Shown here piece by piece: positions 45,002 through 54,067 of a stretch of DNA of 64,000 bases. This DNA is from an uncultured Gammaproteobacteria bacterium. Its GTDB lineage: Bacteria; Pseudomonadota; Gammaproteobacteria; Eutrophobiales; Eutrophobiaceae. The stretch lies in the NCBI GenBank assembly GCA_958295485.1, contig OY282354.1:930001-994000 (forward strand), in the 5' to 3' direction. The number at the start of each line of letters is the position of its first letter. Position 1 is the stretch's first letter. The translations under genes and the position numbers were made by a program. The notes beneath the pieces are model-generated. The model saw only the letters and a list, made by a program, of their open reading frames with translations. It was not told the origin of the DNA and made no database searches.

Positions 45002-45673
45002 TCAGCTTGGTTGCGCTGAGAAGAAGAGCTTGATTTGGTTGGCCAGTGACTTGCAGGCGTTTGTCTGGACGCGAGCCAGTATGGGGATTGGAATGATGAT
45101 GGCCGGCATGAATGACGTCCCCTTTGTTTCGGCATTGATCTTTCCTGACAGGGCGAGGCTCTTGAAATCCCATATGCTGGCTTCATAGTTGGCTTCATCT
45201 TCCCAATAGGCAAAACCGAAACAGCCACCGCCGCCGGGGCCGACTGCGCAGGCAACGGAACCTGTCGAGTCTGTCCTTTCAGTGGCGCCGTCAATCCATA
45301 TGAAATAGCGTATGTTGAAATCATTGAATTTAGCGGCGATAGCGGGAATCCGCGCCAGCTTATCCAGGTTTTTGACATCCATCGGCGCAGTGCTGGTTTC
45401 GAAATAGGGATACATGCTGTCCACGAATGTTTTTTCCGGAATGACGCTTATCTCGGATTGACCTTCCCCCAGGGTCTTGCCGACGCAAGTTATGAAATCC
45501 TCTTCGGTCTCGTAACTGGAACTATGCCGGCGTCCCAGTACGACAATCGACTCACCCTGATCGATGGTCGCGGTGGAAGCCTCGCGATACTCATCGATAA
45601 CCGTCGCGCTCTTGCAACCTGCCAAAAACCCGGTTGAGGGCAACAAAATGAAAATTAACGCGCCAATTCGCAT
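45002..45673 (-). CDS. Predicted lipoprotein at the end of the envelope locus
   Basis: A 223-residue protein with a lipobox (FILLPSTGFLAGC, Cys20). The mature part has a hydrophilic N-terminus, a CsgG/TolB-like sensing pattern (ESIVVLGRRHSSSYETEEDFITCVGKTL) and a beta-rich C-terminal half (IRYFIWIDGATERTDSTG, CFGFAYWEDEANYEASIWDF). I do not recognise a named family. It is the last gene of the minus-strand locus, 34 bp after the preceding lipoprotein. Confidence 0.68.
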   Translation of the reverse strand: MRIGALIFILLPSTGFLAGCKSATVIDEYREASTATIDQGESIVVLGRRHSSSYETEEDFITCVGKTLGEGQSEISVIPEKTFVDSMYPYFETSTAPMDVKNLDKLARIPAIAAKFNDFNIRYFIWIDGATERTDSTGSVACAVGPGGGGCFGFAYWEDEANYEASIWDFKSLALSGKINAETKGTSFMPAIIIPIPILARVQTNACKSLANQIKLFFSAQPS

Positions 45674-45707
45674 AGCTCACCAATTCTGCAATTCTGCCGA
45701 ATGCTTT

Positions 45708-46355
45708 TTATATCGAGCCCCCCGTCTTTTCAGCTAACCAGGCGTCTACCCCGCTTACTTTTGGAAATCCAAGCGCGAATCTGGCCCCCGCATCCCGCAG
45801 GGCCTGGTTAACCGCCGCATTGAGTCCTTTGTCACGGCTTTTCATAAATTCAGTCGAGGATTTGCCGTACCCGGTAACCGACCAGCTTGCAATCTGGTCC
45901 CCGGATTGATTATAAAGGGTCATATCGTATTTAATCCAGGCTTCATAAAAATCCGTTTTGGTTTCCCCCGGCAGGGCGAATTGCATTTCTGCGACGTTCG
46001 GTAAAAGCACGGCGTCAACCGTCGCGTCGGTGGTTATGCCGGCGACTTCTTTTACTTCCTCGAACATGGAAGGAAGAATTTTATAGAACAACGCCATGTG
46101 GGCCTCGCTGCTGTTGATCTTCCAGTTGGACCTGTCATCAGAGTCTTCTTCATACACGTAATTTCGCAACTGCTCGTTATAAAAAACACCCATCTTGATC
46201 GGCATCTGCGTCAACAGGGGGACGGGTATTTCACTGGCGACCTTAAGCGACATGGATTGCTGGCAGGCGGTCAACATTAAAAATAATCCAACCGAACATA
46301 TAATTTTGCTGTTCAGGATGAGTTTGCCTGCCCCTGTCTTGTTAAATATCAACAT
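45708..46355 (-). CDS. Predicted lipoprotein
   Basis: A 215-residue protein with lipobox FLMLTAC (Cys31) starting at an ATG preceded by GAGGT; the frame to 46430 is an unsupported extension. The mature part includes PVPLLTQMPIKMGVFYNEQLRNYVYEE and AWIKYDMTLYNQSGDQIASWSVTGYGKSS, a pattern seen in periplasmic-facing outer-membrane lipoproteins of unknown function. It lies 98 bp after the second VWA gene. Confidence 0.7.
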   Translation of the reverse strand: MLIFNKTGAGKLILNSKIICSVGLFLMLTACQQSMSLKVASEIPVPLLTQMPIKMGVFYNEQLRNYVYEEDSDDRSNWKINSSEAHMALFYKILPSMFEEVKEVAGITTDATVDAVLLPNVAEMQFALPGETKTDFYEAWIKYDMTLYNQSGDQIASWSVTGYGKSSTEFMKSRDKGLNAAVNQALRDAGARFALGFPKVSGVDAWLAEKTGGSI

Positions 46356-46453
46356 TTTGTTTACCTCGCGCCATGGAAGACAACCCTGTGGCCGGCATGA
46401 CGATATTTTGCGCTGGTCTTGTACTGACATAAGTATAGTAGGATTAGCGACAA

Positions 46454-47443
46454 TTAGTTAAGACCGACAAATGCGCCGCCGTTCCTGCGAGTCAACTCGC
46501 GCATCAGTGAGGCGTAACGTTTGTTGGTCAGGTGGAAATGATCAGGCGCGGTATGGGGAACCGGGAAGCCGACGGCGTGGATGCGTACCCTGGCGGCGCC
46601 GTTTTTATCTTTCGGGTTGATTCGTTCAACCGTATCTATGACTTCCTTGATTGAAGGCCCGGTAAATTCGTCGCCGAATACATATACGCTGATTTTTTTT
46701 CCGGGGTCATAAAAGTCGCGGATGGCGCGGGTGATGCCTTCCACCGGACTGCTGTTGCTGAAAGCTCTCCAGCTACGCAAGGCGCTGATGATGGCCCTGC
46801 GTCTTCCCTTTGTATCAGGCAGCCACTTGCGCCGGTACTGGGAAACCAGGTAGTCGCCCATGTCACTCATTATCTGCAAGCCCTTGAGCCTGGGATAGAC
46901 GTCCAGGGTGGTAGTCAATTGATCGATCATATCGTTCCAGTGGTGGTTAACCATGCTGCCCGAGGTATCAATGATAAAAATAACGTATTCGCTGTCAACC
47001 GGTATCCCGCCTATCAGGTCGGTTTTCACCCGGTCTTTTTGCGACAATAACCGCTTCGTTTCTTCCGTGAGTTGTTGCAGGGCCAGTTCAAATTCTCCCT
47101 TGATGATGGCGCCGACTGCGGTATCGTCACGCGCGCTGTTATGGCGCAGTTTTTCCACGTGAAGCTCCGACTGGAGACGCGCGACCCGCTCTTCCCACTG
47201 GGAGCGTTGTTCGTGTTTCGCATCCAAATCACGGTTGAGGATTTTGGCTTCGCCGCGAATTTCAAATAACTGCACTTGTAATTCGCGCACGATTCCATGC
47301 ATGGATTCAGCCGCGGATTCCAGTATCGGGCTGTCCCCGGTCTTGGCAATCATGAGCAATAGTATGATTGCGCCGAAGCCGCAGGTAATGACGTCCAGGA
47401 ATGAAATGCTGAATGCCTCGTTTTCCCGGCGTTTTTTTTTCAC
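46454..47443 (-). CDS. Membrane-anchored VWA protein 2
   Basis: A 329-residue protein starting with GTG and overlapping the preceding VWA gene by four bases (GTGA). The N-terminus FSISFLDVITCGFGAIILLLMIA is one membrane helix with Asp17 in F-L-D, like the helix of ExbD/TolR (F-I-D-V). A coiled coil follows (about 45-140), then a VWA domain with MIDAS IFIIDTSGSMVNH and a later YVFGDEF. It is paralogous to the neighbouring VWA protein. Predicted periplasmic metal-ion-dependent protein-binding module on a stator-like anchor. Confidence 0.85.
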   Translation of the reverse strand: MKKKRRENEAFSISFLDVITCGFGAIILLLMIAKTGDSPILESAAESMHGIVRELQVQLFEIRGEAKILNRDLDAKHEQRSQWEERVARLQSELHVEKLRHNSARDDTAVGAIIKGEFELALQQLTEETKRLLSQKDRVKTDLIGGIPVDSEYVIFIIDTSGSMVNHHWNDMIDQLTTTLDVYPRLKGLQIMSDMGDYLVSQYRRKWLPDTKGRRRAIISALRSWRAFSNSSPVEGITRAIRDFYDPGKKISVYVFGDEFTGPSIKEVIDTVERINPKDKNGAARVRIHAVGFPVPHTAPDHFHLTNKRYASLMRELTRRNGGAFVGLN

Positions 47444-48528
47444 GGCCAATCCTCGGTCGGGCTCATAAACGCCCCTTTTGTACTCATCGCCAGGCGCCAA
47501 AAGGCATAAGCCGCTTCAGCGTCTCCTTCCATCGGCGCCAAGATCACGTTTACGGGCACGTTTCCCGGCAGTTTCTTTACCGCCCTATTGAACAAGTCCA
47601 GGCGCTGTTTCCCGGTAATGGTCACTCCCCGGATGGTTTTTGACCCCTGGGTCGGCAAACCGTCGGTGATCAGGTAAATGTTATCGGGTCGCGGTCGTAA
47701 CCGGCTGATCCCGGCGAAGGCCTTTTCCAGGTTGGTGCCGCCTTCCGGCACGATCTTCCTGAGCGCTTTGACGACTTGATTTAATTCCTCCCGATCTCTT
47801 ACTTTCAGCCATTGGCCCTGCTTGCCGGGGAGTACCGATCTTGATTCGGTATTGAAGATATGGATTTGGTACTTGCCGTCGCGGGGGAACTTGGTTGCCA
47901 GCCAGTCCACCATTTCCAATGCCTGCATCCACTTTTGCGCGTTCCGCTTCAGCCCATCCCGCATGTTGCGAAAACGTATGACGTTGACAATGGTGTCGTC
48001 CAACATGCTGGCCGAGACATCCAACAGGATTAACGCGCGTTGCCCGCCTAATTTGAGACCGGTCAGGTATTCACGATTTCCCTCGCCGACAATCCGGATG
48101 GCATCGTCTCCCGTTTCCCTGATTTCTTTTTGCAACTGCTTTTTTTGCTCTTCCAGCTGTTTGATATTGAGTTTCAGCCGGTCTAATTCCACAGAATCGG
48201 CATCCTCCGCCAATTGTTCGGTCAGGGACCGGGTTTCCCGAATTTCTTCCATGATGCGTCTCGCCAGACCCTGCGCGATGGCAAGGGCTTCATCAATCTT
48301 CGAGATGGTATTGCGGGTCCTGGCGAGGTTTTGCTTGCCTTCCAATATCTCCTCCTCCAGGAGCATGGCTTCCGACGCCTCATCGCTGGTATCGACGGGA
48401 ACGGGGACATCAGTATCAATGTTGTGCTTGATGATAAGAAACAACAAGACCACCGAGCCGAAACCGCAGGACATGATGTCCAGAAAGGACAGGCTGAAAG
48501 GAGTTAATGGTCTTTTAACCCGCGCCAT
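47440..48528 (-). CDS. Membrane-anchored VWA protein 1
   Basis: A 362-residue protein. FSLSFLDIMSCGFGSVVLLFLII is a single helix with Asp17 in the same position as in its paralogue. A long coiled coil (about 55-140) precedes the VWA domain: MIDAS ALILLDVSASMLDD, then VPEGGTNLEKAF with the Thr, and YLITDGLPTQGS with the Asp, all expected metal contacts. ATG at 48528 follows the previous stop by one base; the frame upstream is inside the neighbour. It would pair with VWA protein 2 and the ExbB-like channel. Confidence 0.85.
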   Translation of the reverse strand: MARVKRPLTPFSLSFLDIMSCGFGSVVLLFLIIKHNIDTDVPVPVDTSDEASEAMLLEEEILEGKQNLARTRNTISKIDEALAIAQGLARRIMEEIRETRSLTEQLAEDADSVELDRLKLNIKQLEEQKKQLQKEIRETGDDAIRIVGEGNREYLTGLKLGGQRALILLDVSASMLDDTIVNVIRFRNMRDGLKRNAQKWMQALEMVDWLATKFPRDGKYQIHIFNTESRSVLPGKQGQWLKVRDREELNQVVKALRKIVPEGGTNLEKAFAGISRLRPRPDNIYLITDGLPTQGSKTIRGVTITGKQRLDLFNRAVKKLPGNVPVNVILAPMEGDAEAAYAFWRLAMSTKGAFMSPTEDWP

Positions 48529-48529
48529 G

Positions 48530-49852
48530 TCAAGCCAGGACACTGATGATGGTAAATTCAATCCCGCCGCCGGCAAAACTGAGCACGTCGCCCGGTTTCA
48601 GTTCAGGTCTCCCGATAGCTGGTTGACCATTGATGAAAACAGTCGAACTATTTTCGGCATTCAGCATTGCCGCCGAATCTTTCAGGGCGACGGAGCAACC
48701 GGAGTCCTGCCTTTTGTCCCCCGTCACCGCGCCGGTGAGCGCTAGATAGGATGGCGCCTGTTTAATCGGGTAGGCCATGTTATCGACTAATATGTGTATA
48801 TGGGTTTCGCTTTCATTGAGGTCTTGCCCGATTGATTGTGACGTTGCGGGGAGCGAGGTTACTGCGGGATTAGACGCGGCCTTTAGCTGGGTGACGAAAT
48901 AAATGCCTTCACCTGCCGATTTGTCCGGTAAAGCATAGCTCATACAGCCGTCGAACACGGCGTGTTCATGCAAGACGGTTGCGTTTGCCAGGTTATCGGC
49001 AAACGCCGGCAGACAGGCCAACCGTTCATTGAGCAGGCAGGGAACCGAAGGGTCGATGGCGCCGGTTATTTTACCGTATAAAGGCTGGAGTATATTGACC
49101 AGGGCTTCACGATTCAATTCGGCCTGGTAACCGGCATTCTCATATTGGATATGGAGCGTTACCTTGGTTTCACTCTTTAACAACCGCAGACATTGCGGCA
49201 GCTGCTCGTACAACGCCCGTTCCGATTCAGCCTGACGCAACGGGTCAAAACGGGATTGTTGAATAAACAGGTCGGCGATGAAATTTGCACAGGTATCATG
49301 CATGGCTATGAGTCCGACGTCATTGATGACCCTGACCGCCGTCCGGTTGACGGTTTCGGACACTTCCAGCGTGGTCAAAATCGTATGGTGCAAATATATA
49401 TCGAGGTAGTTATAGACGCCAGGACCAGCCGTCGCCGCCGTTGCCGCAACCGCGGAATCGATCAAACCCGTTATGGAAAACGGGCTGGCCTCCACCAAGC
49501 CAAGCAGTAGTGAGAGCTGCTCGGTGGTAAAGCTGCCGGGCACCGCGAAAACCATCTCGTCGGGTTTGCCCGCCAACTCGTGTATGAAGAGCAGGTGGGC
49601 AAAGGCGATATCGACGTTGTGTCTTGCCAGTTTGGTCGGGTGTTTGAAGTTGTCCTGGTTCAGGTTGCTCCAAAACCGGTTGAAGGTGTTCCTGGGATCA
49701 ATATGCGCCGATTTTGACGCCTTATCGCCTAACTCGATCCGGTCCTGCTTGAGGACGGCGACGGCCGGACTCCTGGCCACGATTTCCCCAGCCCGGACAA
49801 TGGCAACGTCACAGTCATTCAATTCTACTATCGTGCGATTAGCTGCCCCCAT
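48530..49852 (-). CDS. Divergent Hsp70/actin-like protein with FHA-like tail
   Basis: A 440-residue cytoplasmic protein. Residues 1-320 follow the Hsp70/actin order: a degenerate phosphate-1 strand TIVELNDCDVAIVRAGE, then MVFAVPGSFTTEQLSLLLGLVEASPFSITGLIDSAVAATAA and VYNYLDIYLHHTILTTLEV in place of the usual D-L-G-G-G-T-F. Several nucleotide-contact glycines are missing, so ATPase activity is doubtful. The last 80 residues (STVFINGQPAIGRPELKPGDVLSFAGGG) look FHA-like. Tightly packed with neighbours: 1-bp gaps both sides. Confidence 0.65.
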   Translation of the reverse strand: MGAANRTIVELNDCDVAIVRAGEIVARSPAVAVLKQDRIELGDKASKSAHIDPRNTFNRFWSNLNQDNFKHPTKLARHNVDIAFAHLLFIHELAGKPDEMVFAVPGSFTTEQLSLLLGLVEASPFSITGLIDSAVAATAATAGPGVYNYLDIYLHHTILTTLEVSETVNRTAVRVINDVGLIAMHDTCANFIADLFIQQSRFDPLRQAESERALYEQLPQCLRLLKSETKVTLHIQYENAGYQAELNREALVNILQPLYGKITGAIDPSVPCLLNERLACLPAFADNLANATVLHEHAVFDGCMSYALPDKSAGEGIYFVTQLKAASNPAVTSLPATSQSIGQDLNESETHIHILVDNMAYPIKQAPSYLALTGAVTGDKRQDSGCSVALKDSAAMLNAENSSTVFINGQPAIGRPELKPGDVLSFAGGGIEFTIISVLA

Positions 49853-49853
49853 T

Positions 49854-50651
49854 TTACCTGACCTGTAAATGCCTGAGCAGGTTCACGTCGCAGTAATGTT
49901 GGGTATCCAATACCAGTCTTTCCTGCATGAGTTGCAGCTGGTGCATCAGGAACATGATAAAAATACTGATAATCAGGGCGATAAACGTAGAGTTGAAGGC
50001 GACGCCCAGGCTGACGGTTACCCCCACAATATCACCCTCAACGGCGCGATGGGCTTGGCCGAGGGCCTCGCCGATGCCGCGTACCGTTCCGATAAACCCT
50101 ATGGACGGTATTGCCCAGATGATATACCTGATCATGGAAAGCTCGGCGTCCAATCGGTCGGATTCCGTGTCACATACTTCCTTGATGGCCGAAGATACGT
50201 CTTGAATGTCAGCAGTGGAACCGAATCGTTGCAACGCCGCCAGTAGCGCGCGTGGCAACAGGTACTCCCGTTCTTCATGGGACAGGGCTTGCAGCGGCCT
50301 GGCGTATTGCCGGGTATCCTCAGGCAGGATGCTGGTGCCGGGCGCAACCTTCAACAGGGACTGGGTCAGCAGGCGCCGCTCATGCAGCGCTATTTTTGTC
50401 TTGAGGCCGATAATCGCCATGGCCCAAAGGGCTAATATAAAACAGGCTTCCTGTTCAAAATCCTTTATTACTATAAAAACAGAGCGTTTTACTTCATAGC
50501 CCCTCCCTTCTTCCTGTTGAATTCGTTGTTCCGCCAAAATGGCGTTCGCGTTGGGCCGGACAATGGTGATATAAACGGCATGAACGATAATGATTGCGAT
50601 AATCAGCGCAAACAACTGGTAAAGAAAATCGGATATCGGATTATGTTTCAT
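49854..50651 (-). CDS. MotA/TolQ/ExbB-like proton channel subunit
   Basis: A 265-residue inner-membrane protein with helices near 10-30, 72-92, 172-192 and 208-232. The conserved C-terminal part SIGFIGTVRGIGEALGQA followed by IVGVTVSLGVAFNSTFIALIISIFIMF matches the MotA/TolQ/ExbB family signature (GTVxGI, and the second long helix facing the ExbD/MotB helix). It starts the tight block with the Hsp70-like and VWA genes. Probably forms a proton-conducting pentamer with the VWA anchors. Confidence 0.88.
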   Translation of the reverse strand: MKHNPISDFLYQLFALIIAIIIVHAVYITIVRPNANAILAEQRIQQEEGRGYEVKRSVFIVIKDFEQEACFILALWAMAIIGLKTKIALHERRLLTQSLLKVAPGTSILPEDTRQYARPLQALSHEEREYLLPRALLAALQRFGSTADIQDVSSAIKEVCDTESDRLDAELSMIRYIIWAIPSIGFIGTVRGIGEALGQAHRAVEGDIVGVTVSLGVAFNSTFIALIISIFIMFLMHQLQLMQERLVLDTQHYCDVNLLRHLQVR

Positions 50652-50742
50652 GGCGTTTAACCCGCATATCTTACCAAGTGACAGGCTGCGCGCGCAGGAT
50701 TTTTTTCGCTGGCGGGTGACATGCCTGGTGAGCTATGCGGGT

Positions 50743-51036
50743 TTATATATCGACTGGAAATTCTGTGGAATAGTCCTTGGAAACTTCATCAGTCGGATTG
50801 AACTTTTCCGGCGCTTTACTCTGCGGTTCCGGGTTCTCCGCTTCCTGCTTCCCGTTTCCTGCTTCTTGCCCGCCTGATTCCGCGACAACCGGGTTTTCCC
50901 CTGCGGTTTCTACTTGCCCGGCGTCCATTTCCCTTTCAACGGGCGCGTCTTCCGCCGATACCATAACAGTAGCAAACATAATGAGAAAAATAGCGCGCCG
51001 AATGTCGTACAGGTATTTCCCGGCCTCAAGCATCAT
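50743..51036 (-). CDS. Small secreted or anchored acidic protein
   Basis: A 97-residue protein starting MMLEAGKYLYDIRRAIFLIMFATVMVSAEDAP: one hydrophobic segment, probably a signal peptide cleaved at VSA, then an acidic Glu/Pro/Asn-rich tail (AENPEPQSKAPEKFNPTDE) of low complexity. No fold is recognisable. It lies 91 bp upstream of the channel gene in the same direction and may be an unstructured linker or accessory of the complex. Confidence 0.5.
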   Translation of the reverse strand: MMLEAGKYLYDIRRAIFLIMFATVMVSAEDAPVEREMDAGQVETAGENPVVAESGGQEAGNGKQEAENPEPQSKAPEKFNPTDEVSKDYSTEFPVDI

Positions 51037-51134
51037 AAATCGGGGTCCTCGTTTTCTCAACCGATTGCAGGAAGTACGGATTTTTGATTGTCCACCTGAC
51101 CACCAGGTCCACGTGGTTCCCGGGGTTTATCTTG

Positions 51135-51590
51135 CTAACGCAGGGTTTGCAGCATCATCACCACCGCTGCAACCAGTGTCACATTGGCGATAACGATGCC
51201 GAGGCCCATTATCCAGAGATGTCGGTATAATGTCTCGAATTTGCCATTTATGGCCTCGAATTTGTCCGCCATCTCAGCCGTGATCTCCGCTTTCATTTCT
51301 GCCATGCGCTTTTCCAAACCGCCTCTCAATTCTGCAATTTCAGTCCTTACCTCGGCGATTTCAGTCCTCACTTCTGCAATTTCAGTTCTCACCTCTGCGA
51401 TTTCAGTTCTTACTCCTGCGATGGTTTTTTCCACGTCGGCCCCTAGTATCGCGAGATCTGCCTTGGTTGCAAGGTTCTGGTTCATGGCATCGCCCATGAT
51501 GTCAACCACGGCTTCGGCCTGGGTGTCATTGAAGTCGGCATATTTGAGGTTTTTGACTGCCTGGTGGGTATCAAATGCGGGAATATTCAT
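51135..51590 (-). CDS. DUF1640-like coiled-coil membrane protein
   Basis: A 151-residue protein: NIPAFDTHQAVKNLKYADFNDTQAEAVVDI matches DUF1640 proteins, followed by a coiled coil with four near-identical VRTEIAE heptads (a 21-bp repeat unit), more helix, and a C-terminal helix WIMGLGIVIANVTLVAAVVMML. It resembles stand-alone coiled-coil genes found near repeats and toxin-antitoxin genes. It lies inside the envelope locus but may be an insertion rather than a component. GGAGAACGG precedes the ATG. Confidence 0.75.
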   Translation of the reverse strand: MNIPAFDTHQAVKNLKYADFNDTQAEAVVDIMGDAMNQNLATKADLAILGADVEKTIAGVRTEIAEVRTEIAEVRTEIAEVRTEIAELRGGLEKRMAEMKAEITAEMADKFEAINGKFETLYRHLWIMGLGIVIANVTLVAAVVMMLQTLR

Positions 51591-51741
51591 GCGTCCGTTC
51601 TCCTGTGTTCGTCCGTAAGTTATATTGAATGCTCGCTGCCATCATTTTACTATCAATCGGCATGGACTCCAGTATAGTAGAAAAAGCAGACACGGGCAAA
51701 TGTAAATTCAGGCAGGCGAGGCGCTCCCGCTGTCCGTCGAA

Positions 51742-51806
51742 AGTGGGTCTGGGGGCTGTTTTTCCGTTCCGCGCAAAGTCTCTCCAAAACAGCCCCCAAA
51801 CCCACT
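51742..51806. repeat. Dispersed palindromic element, full copy
   Basis: Arms of 21 bp (51742-51762 and 51786-51806) are inverted repeats with one mismatch (GTGGGT...GGGGGCTGTTTT and AAAACAGCCCCC...ACCCAC) around a 23-nt loop. The same arms and loop core recur at 21726-21786, and one arm at 29371-29407. On the minus strand it lies after the end of the PEGA gene. Confidence 0.85.
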
Positions 51807-51819
51807 AACGGGAACTGCT

Positions 51820-53916
51820 CTAATCCAGGTAGCGGGCAATCCTGAAGCCTACGTCGCTTCGTGATTTGTTGCCATAGTCACGGAAGGACAAACGTAATTC
51901 AGTGATAGTGCCATGGGCCCAGCTTGAACCCCGGATCACGTGAAATTCTCCATCCAAGGGACCAAGGGGGTCAACTTTAACCTTCTTGTCGGCGCTGATG
52001 GCAATATCGTAGAAGTCGTTCGTCCATTCGGCGGCGTTGCCTCCCATGTCGAATAATCCCTTCTTGTCGGGCGCAAAACTGCCCACCGGCGCGGTGACGA
52101 TGAATCCGTCATCATACTTGCCGATTACCTTGCCTAATAAAACCGCTGCTTTCCGGTCGGCGAAGTTGCCGCTTTTGTTCGTTGGCGGCATCTGGTTGCC
52201 CCAAGGGAACTTGAGCGGGGCATTCCCGCTGGTAGCGCGGGCGGCCCAGGCCCATTCCGCTTCAGTCGGCAATCGATAACCGGTTGCATTCTTGTCAAAC
52301 CCCGTGATTTTATTGTCTTTTTCGATATAAAACGGCGCCAGTGAAGCTTGGTTGCTTAACCAGTTACAGTACCGCGCCGCTTGTTGCCAGGTGACGTTGA
52401 CTACCGGTTGCGTTTCGCCGTTCAGGTTGTTGCCATCGATAAGACCGGATGAAAAACCTTTGTCGAATAACTTGTATTCACGGTTCGTCACCTCTTTCAA
52501 CCCCAGGTAAAAAGGCCGTGTAAGCCGTATGTTGCGAATGGTTTCGTTGGCCCTGCGTCCCGGTTCCCGGCGTGATGCGCCCATGGTAAAGGCGCCTGGG
52601 TGGAATAACTTCAAAACCTGGCCGGCCGGCGTGGTGATGACAGGCTTGACGTTTTGCAATTTGGCTTGTTTGATACTCTTTAACCTGACGTTCAACTCCT
52701 GGTCGATCCCGATATGGGGTATCAAGGTGGTTTTATAATCCACGTAGTCTTTCTTGCGTATCTCTATTCTATGTTTCCTGGCCGGGAGTTGGAGGGTACG
52801 GTTCGCCGTCCCGACCAAGGCCCCGTCGATATACAGTTGCGCATCAGCGGGTTTAACGTTGACCGTAACGGAAACCAGCTCGGGTTCAAGGGTGACGCGC
52901 AGTCTTTTTTGCTCTCCTGATTTGGCGGTAAGCGCCCTGACGGCCGGTTTATAGCCTTGCTTGAAAAGACGAATGTTTGTCTTCTCTCCCGGCGTCAGGC
53001 TGAGTTCCAGCGGGGTTAATCCCGCGTAACTGCCGTTGACGGTGGTATTCGCCCTGGCGGGTTGGGAAACGAGGAACAAACTTGCCGCCGCTGGTTCCAG
53101 TTTGATATTGGTCAGGACCAGTGGTTTACCGGCAACCACGTTAATCTCATCCTGCCAAACCTCGTAGCCGGGTGACTTGATCCTGATCTCGTGTTTACCT
53201 TCCAATATCTCCTGTGTCAGCGGCGTCTTGCCAAGCGGCGCTTCACCGTTGAATACCTGGGCGCCCCCGGGTTCCGAGTCGAAGCTCACTTCTGCCCAGG
53301 CGGGAGTCAAGTCAACCACTAACGATTGTTCCCGGTCGAGTCCTTCTATTATTATATTTTCCCGGAAGGGGAAATAGCGCGCCGTCTTGATCTCCACAAG
53401 ATGCGGTCCGGGGGGGACGTCCCTGATAGTGACGGGCGCTTTCCCCCTGGAGATATTATCGATGAATACCTCCGCGCCGGTTACCGCCCCGGCGTCTACT
53501 TGCAAATGTCCGGGTTGTTTTTGTAATTGGTAAGCGTAGCGTTGGGCTTGTTCCCGGCTGACGGTGAGCCTCTCAGCCGCGGGATAATAGCCCGGGGCGG
53601 ATAAATTGAAATCATACTCACCGGGTCGAATAAGATAACGGTTGCCTAATTTCAATTTCACGCCGCCATTGATGTCGACGTCCGCGTTCACCGGATCGGT
53701 TTCGATATGAACCGCCTTGGCCGTGAACATGAACCAGGCGATGAATACGCCGGACGCAAGCAGGACGCCGATGAGGCAGGTCTTCAGGTTAAGCGAAAAA
53801 GCCTGTAAAAAGGATGAGGCTGTCTTTTCCCCCGTATAGGGTTCGAATTTAACCGGCTTGATGAGTTCACCGGCGTCGGGAGGCGTTGACGCGGCCTGTT
53901 TCTTTTCCGTAGCCAT
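51820..53916 (-). CDS. PEGA-repeat protein with formylglycine-generating-enzyme domain
   Basis: A 698-residue protein. A short cytoplasmic N-terminus leads to a helix (LKTCLIGVLLASGVFIAWFMF, about 44-66), then four or five PEGA domains (for example GAEVFIDNISRGKAPVTIRDVPPGPHLVEI, SEPGGAQVFNGEAPLGKTPLTQEI). From about residue 440 an FGE/SUMF1-like fold follows: AFTMGASRREPGRRANE, TQPVVNVTWQQAARYCNWLS, YRLPTEAEWAWAARA, MGGNAAEWTNDFYD and VIRGSSWAHG. The FGE fold often acts only as a sugar- or ligand-binding C-lectin-like scaffold, so enzymatic activity is not implied. Periplasmic, possibly peptidoglycan-facing. Confidence 0.85.
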   Translation of the reverse strand: MATEKKQAASTPPDAGELIKPVKFEPYTGEKTASSFLQAFSLNLKTCLIGVLLASGVFIAWFMFTAKAVHIETDPVNADVDINGGVKLKLGNRYLIRPGEYDFNLSAPGYYPAAERLTVSREQAQRYAYQLQKQPGHLQVDAGAVTGAEVFIDNISRGKAPVTIRDVPPGPHLVEIKTARYFPFRENIIIEGLDREQSLVVDLTPAWAEVSFDSEPGGAQVFNGEAPLGKTPLTQEILEGKHEIRIKSPGYEVWQDEINVVAGKPLVLTNIKLEPAAASLFLVSQPARANTTVNGSYAGLTPLELSLTPGEKTNIRLFKQGYKPAVRALTAKSGEQKRLRVTLEPELVSVTVNVKPADAQLYIDGALVGTANRTLQLPARKHRIEIRKKDYVDYKTTLIPHIGIDQELNVRLKSIKQAKLQNVKPVITTPAGQVLKLFHPGAFTMGASRREPGRRANETIRNIRLTRPFYLGLKEVTNREYKLFDKGFSSGLIDGNNLNGETQPVVNVTWQQAARYCNWLSNQASLAPFYIEKDNKITGFDKNATGYRLPTEAEWAWAARATSGNAPLKFPWGNQMPPTNKSGNFADRKAAVLLGKVIGKYDDGFIVTAPVGSFAPDKKGLFDMGGNAAEWTNDFYDIAISADKKVKVDPLGPLDGEFHVIRGSSWAHGTITELRLSFRDYGNKSRSDVGFRIARYLD

Positions 53917-53948
53917 GAAATCTATGAGGGTTTCTCCTGTCTCCCCTT

Positions 53949-54039
53949 CTCCCTATGACAAGGAGGGCTCAAGGGGGGGTGGGGGAGTCCCAGCAAGGTC
54001 TGTTGCAGACCTGCGCGAGAATCTCCCTTGTCAGGGGGA
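53949..54039. repeat. Short inverted repeats in the TPR-PEGA intergenic gap
   Basis: TCTCCCTATGACAAGGAG (53949-) and CTCCCTTGTCAGGGGGA (54023-54039) are imperfect inverted copies, and AGGTCTG-TTG-CAGACCT (53996-54012) is a perfect small hairpin between them. The CCCTTGTCAGGGG core also occurs between prpC and prpD. Confidence 0.4.
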
Positions 54040-54067
54040 CTTTCCAAACTTTTTCTGCGGCATAGAC

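Noticed and set aside
51820-53916. Functional sulfatase-activating enzyme
   Set aside because: The FGE fold is present but there is no sulfatase nearby and catalytic cysteines were not evident; a binding scaffold is more likely.
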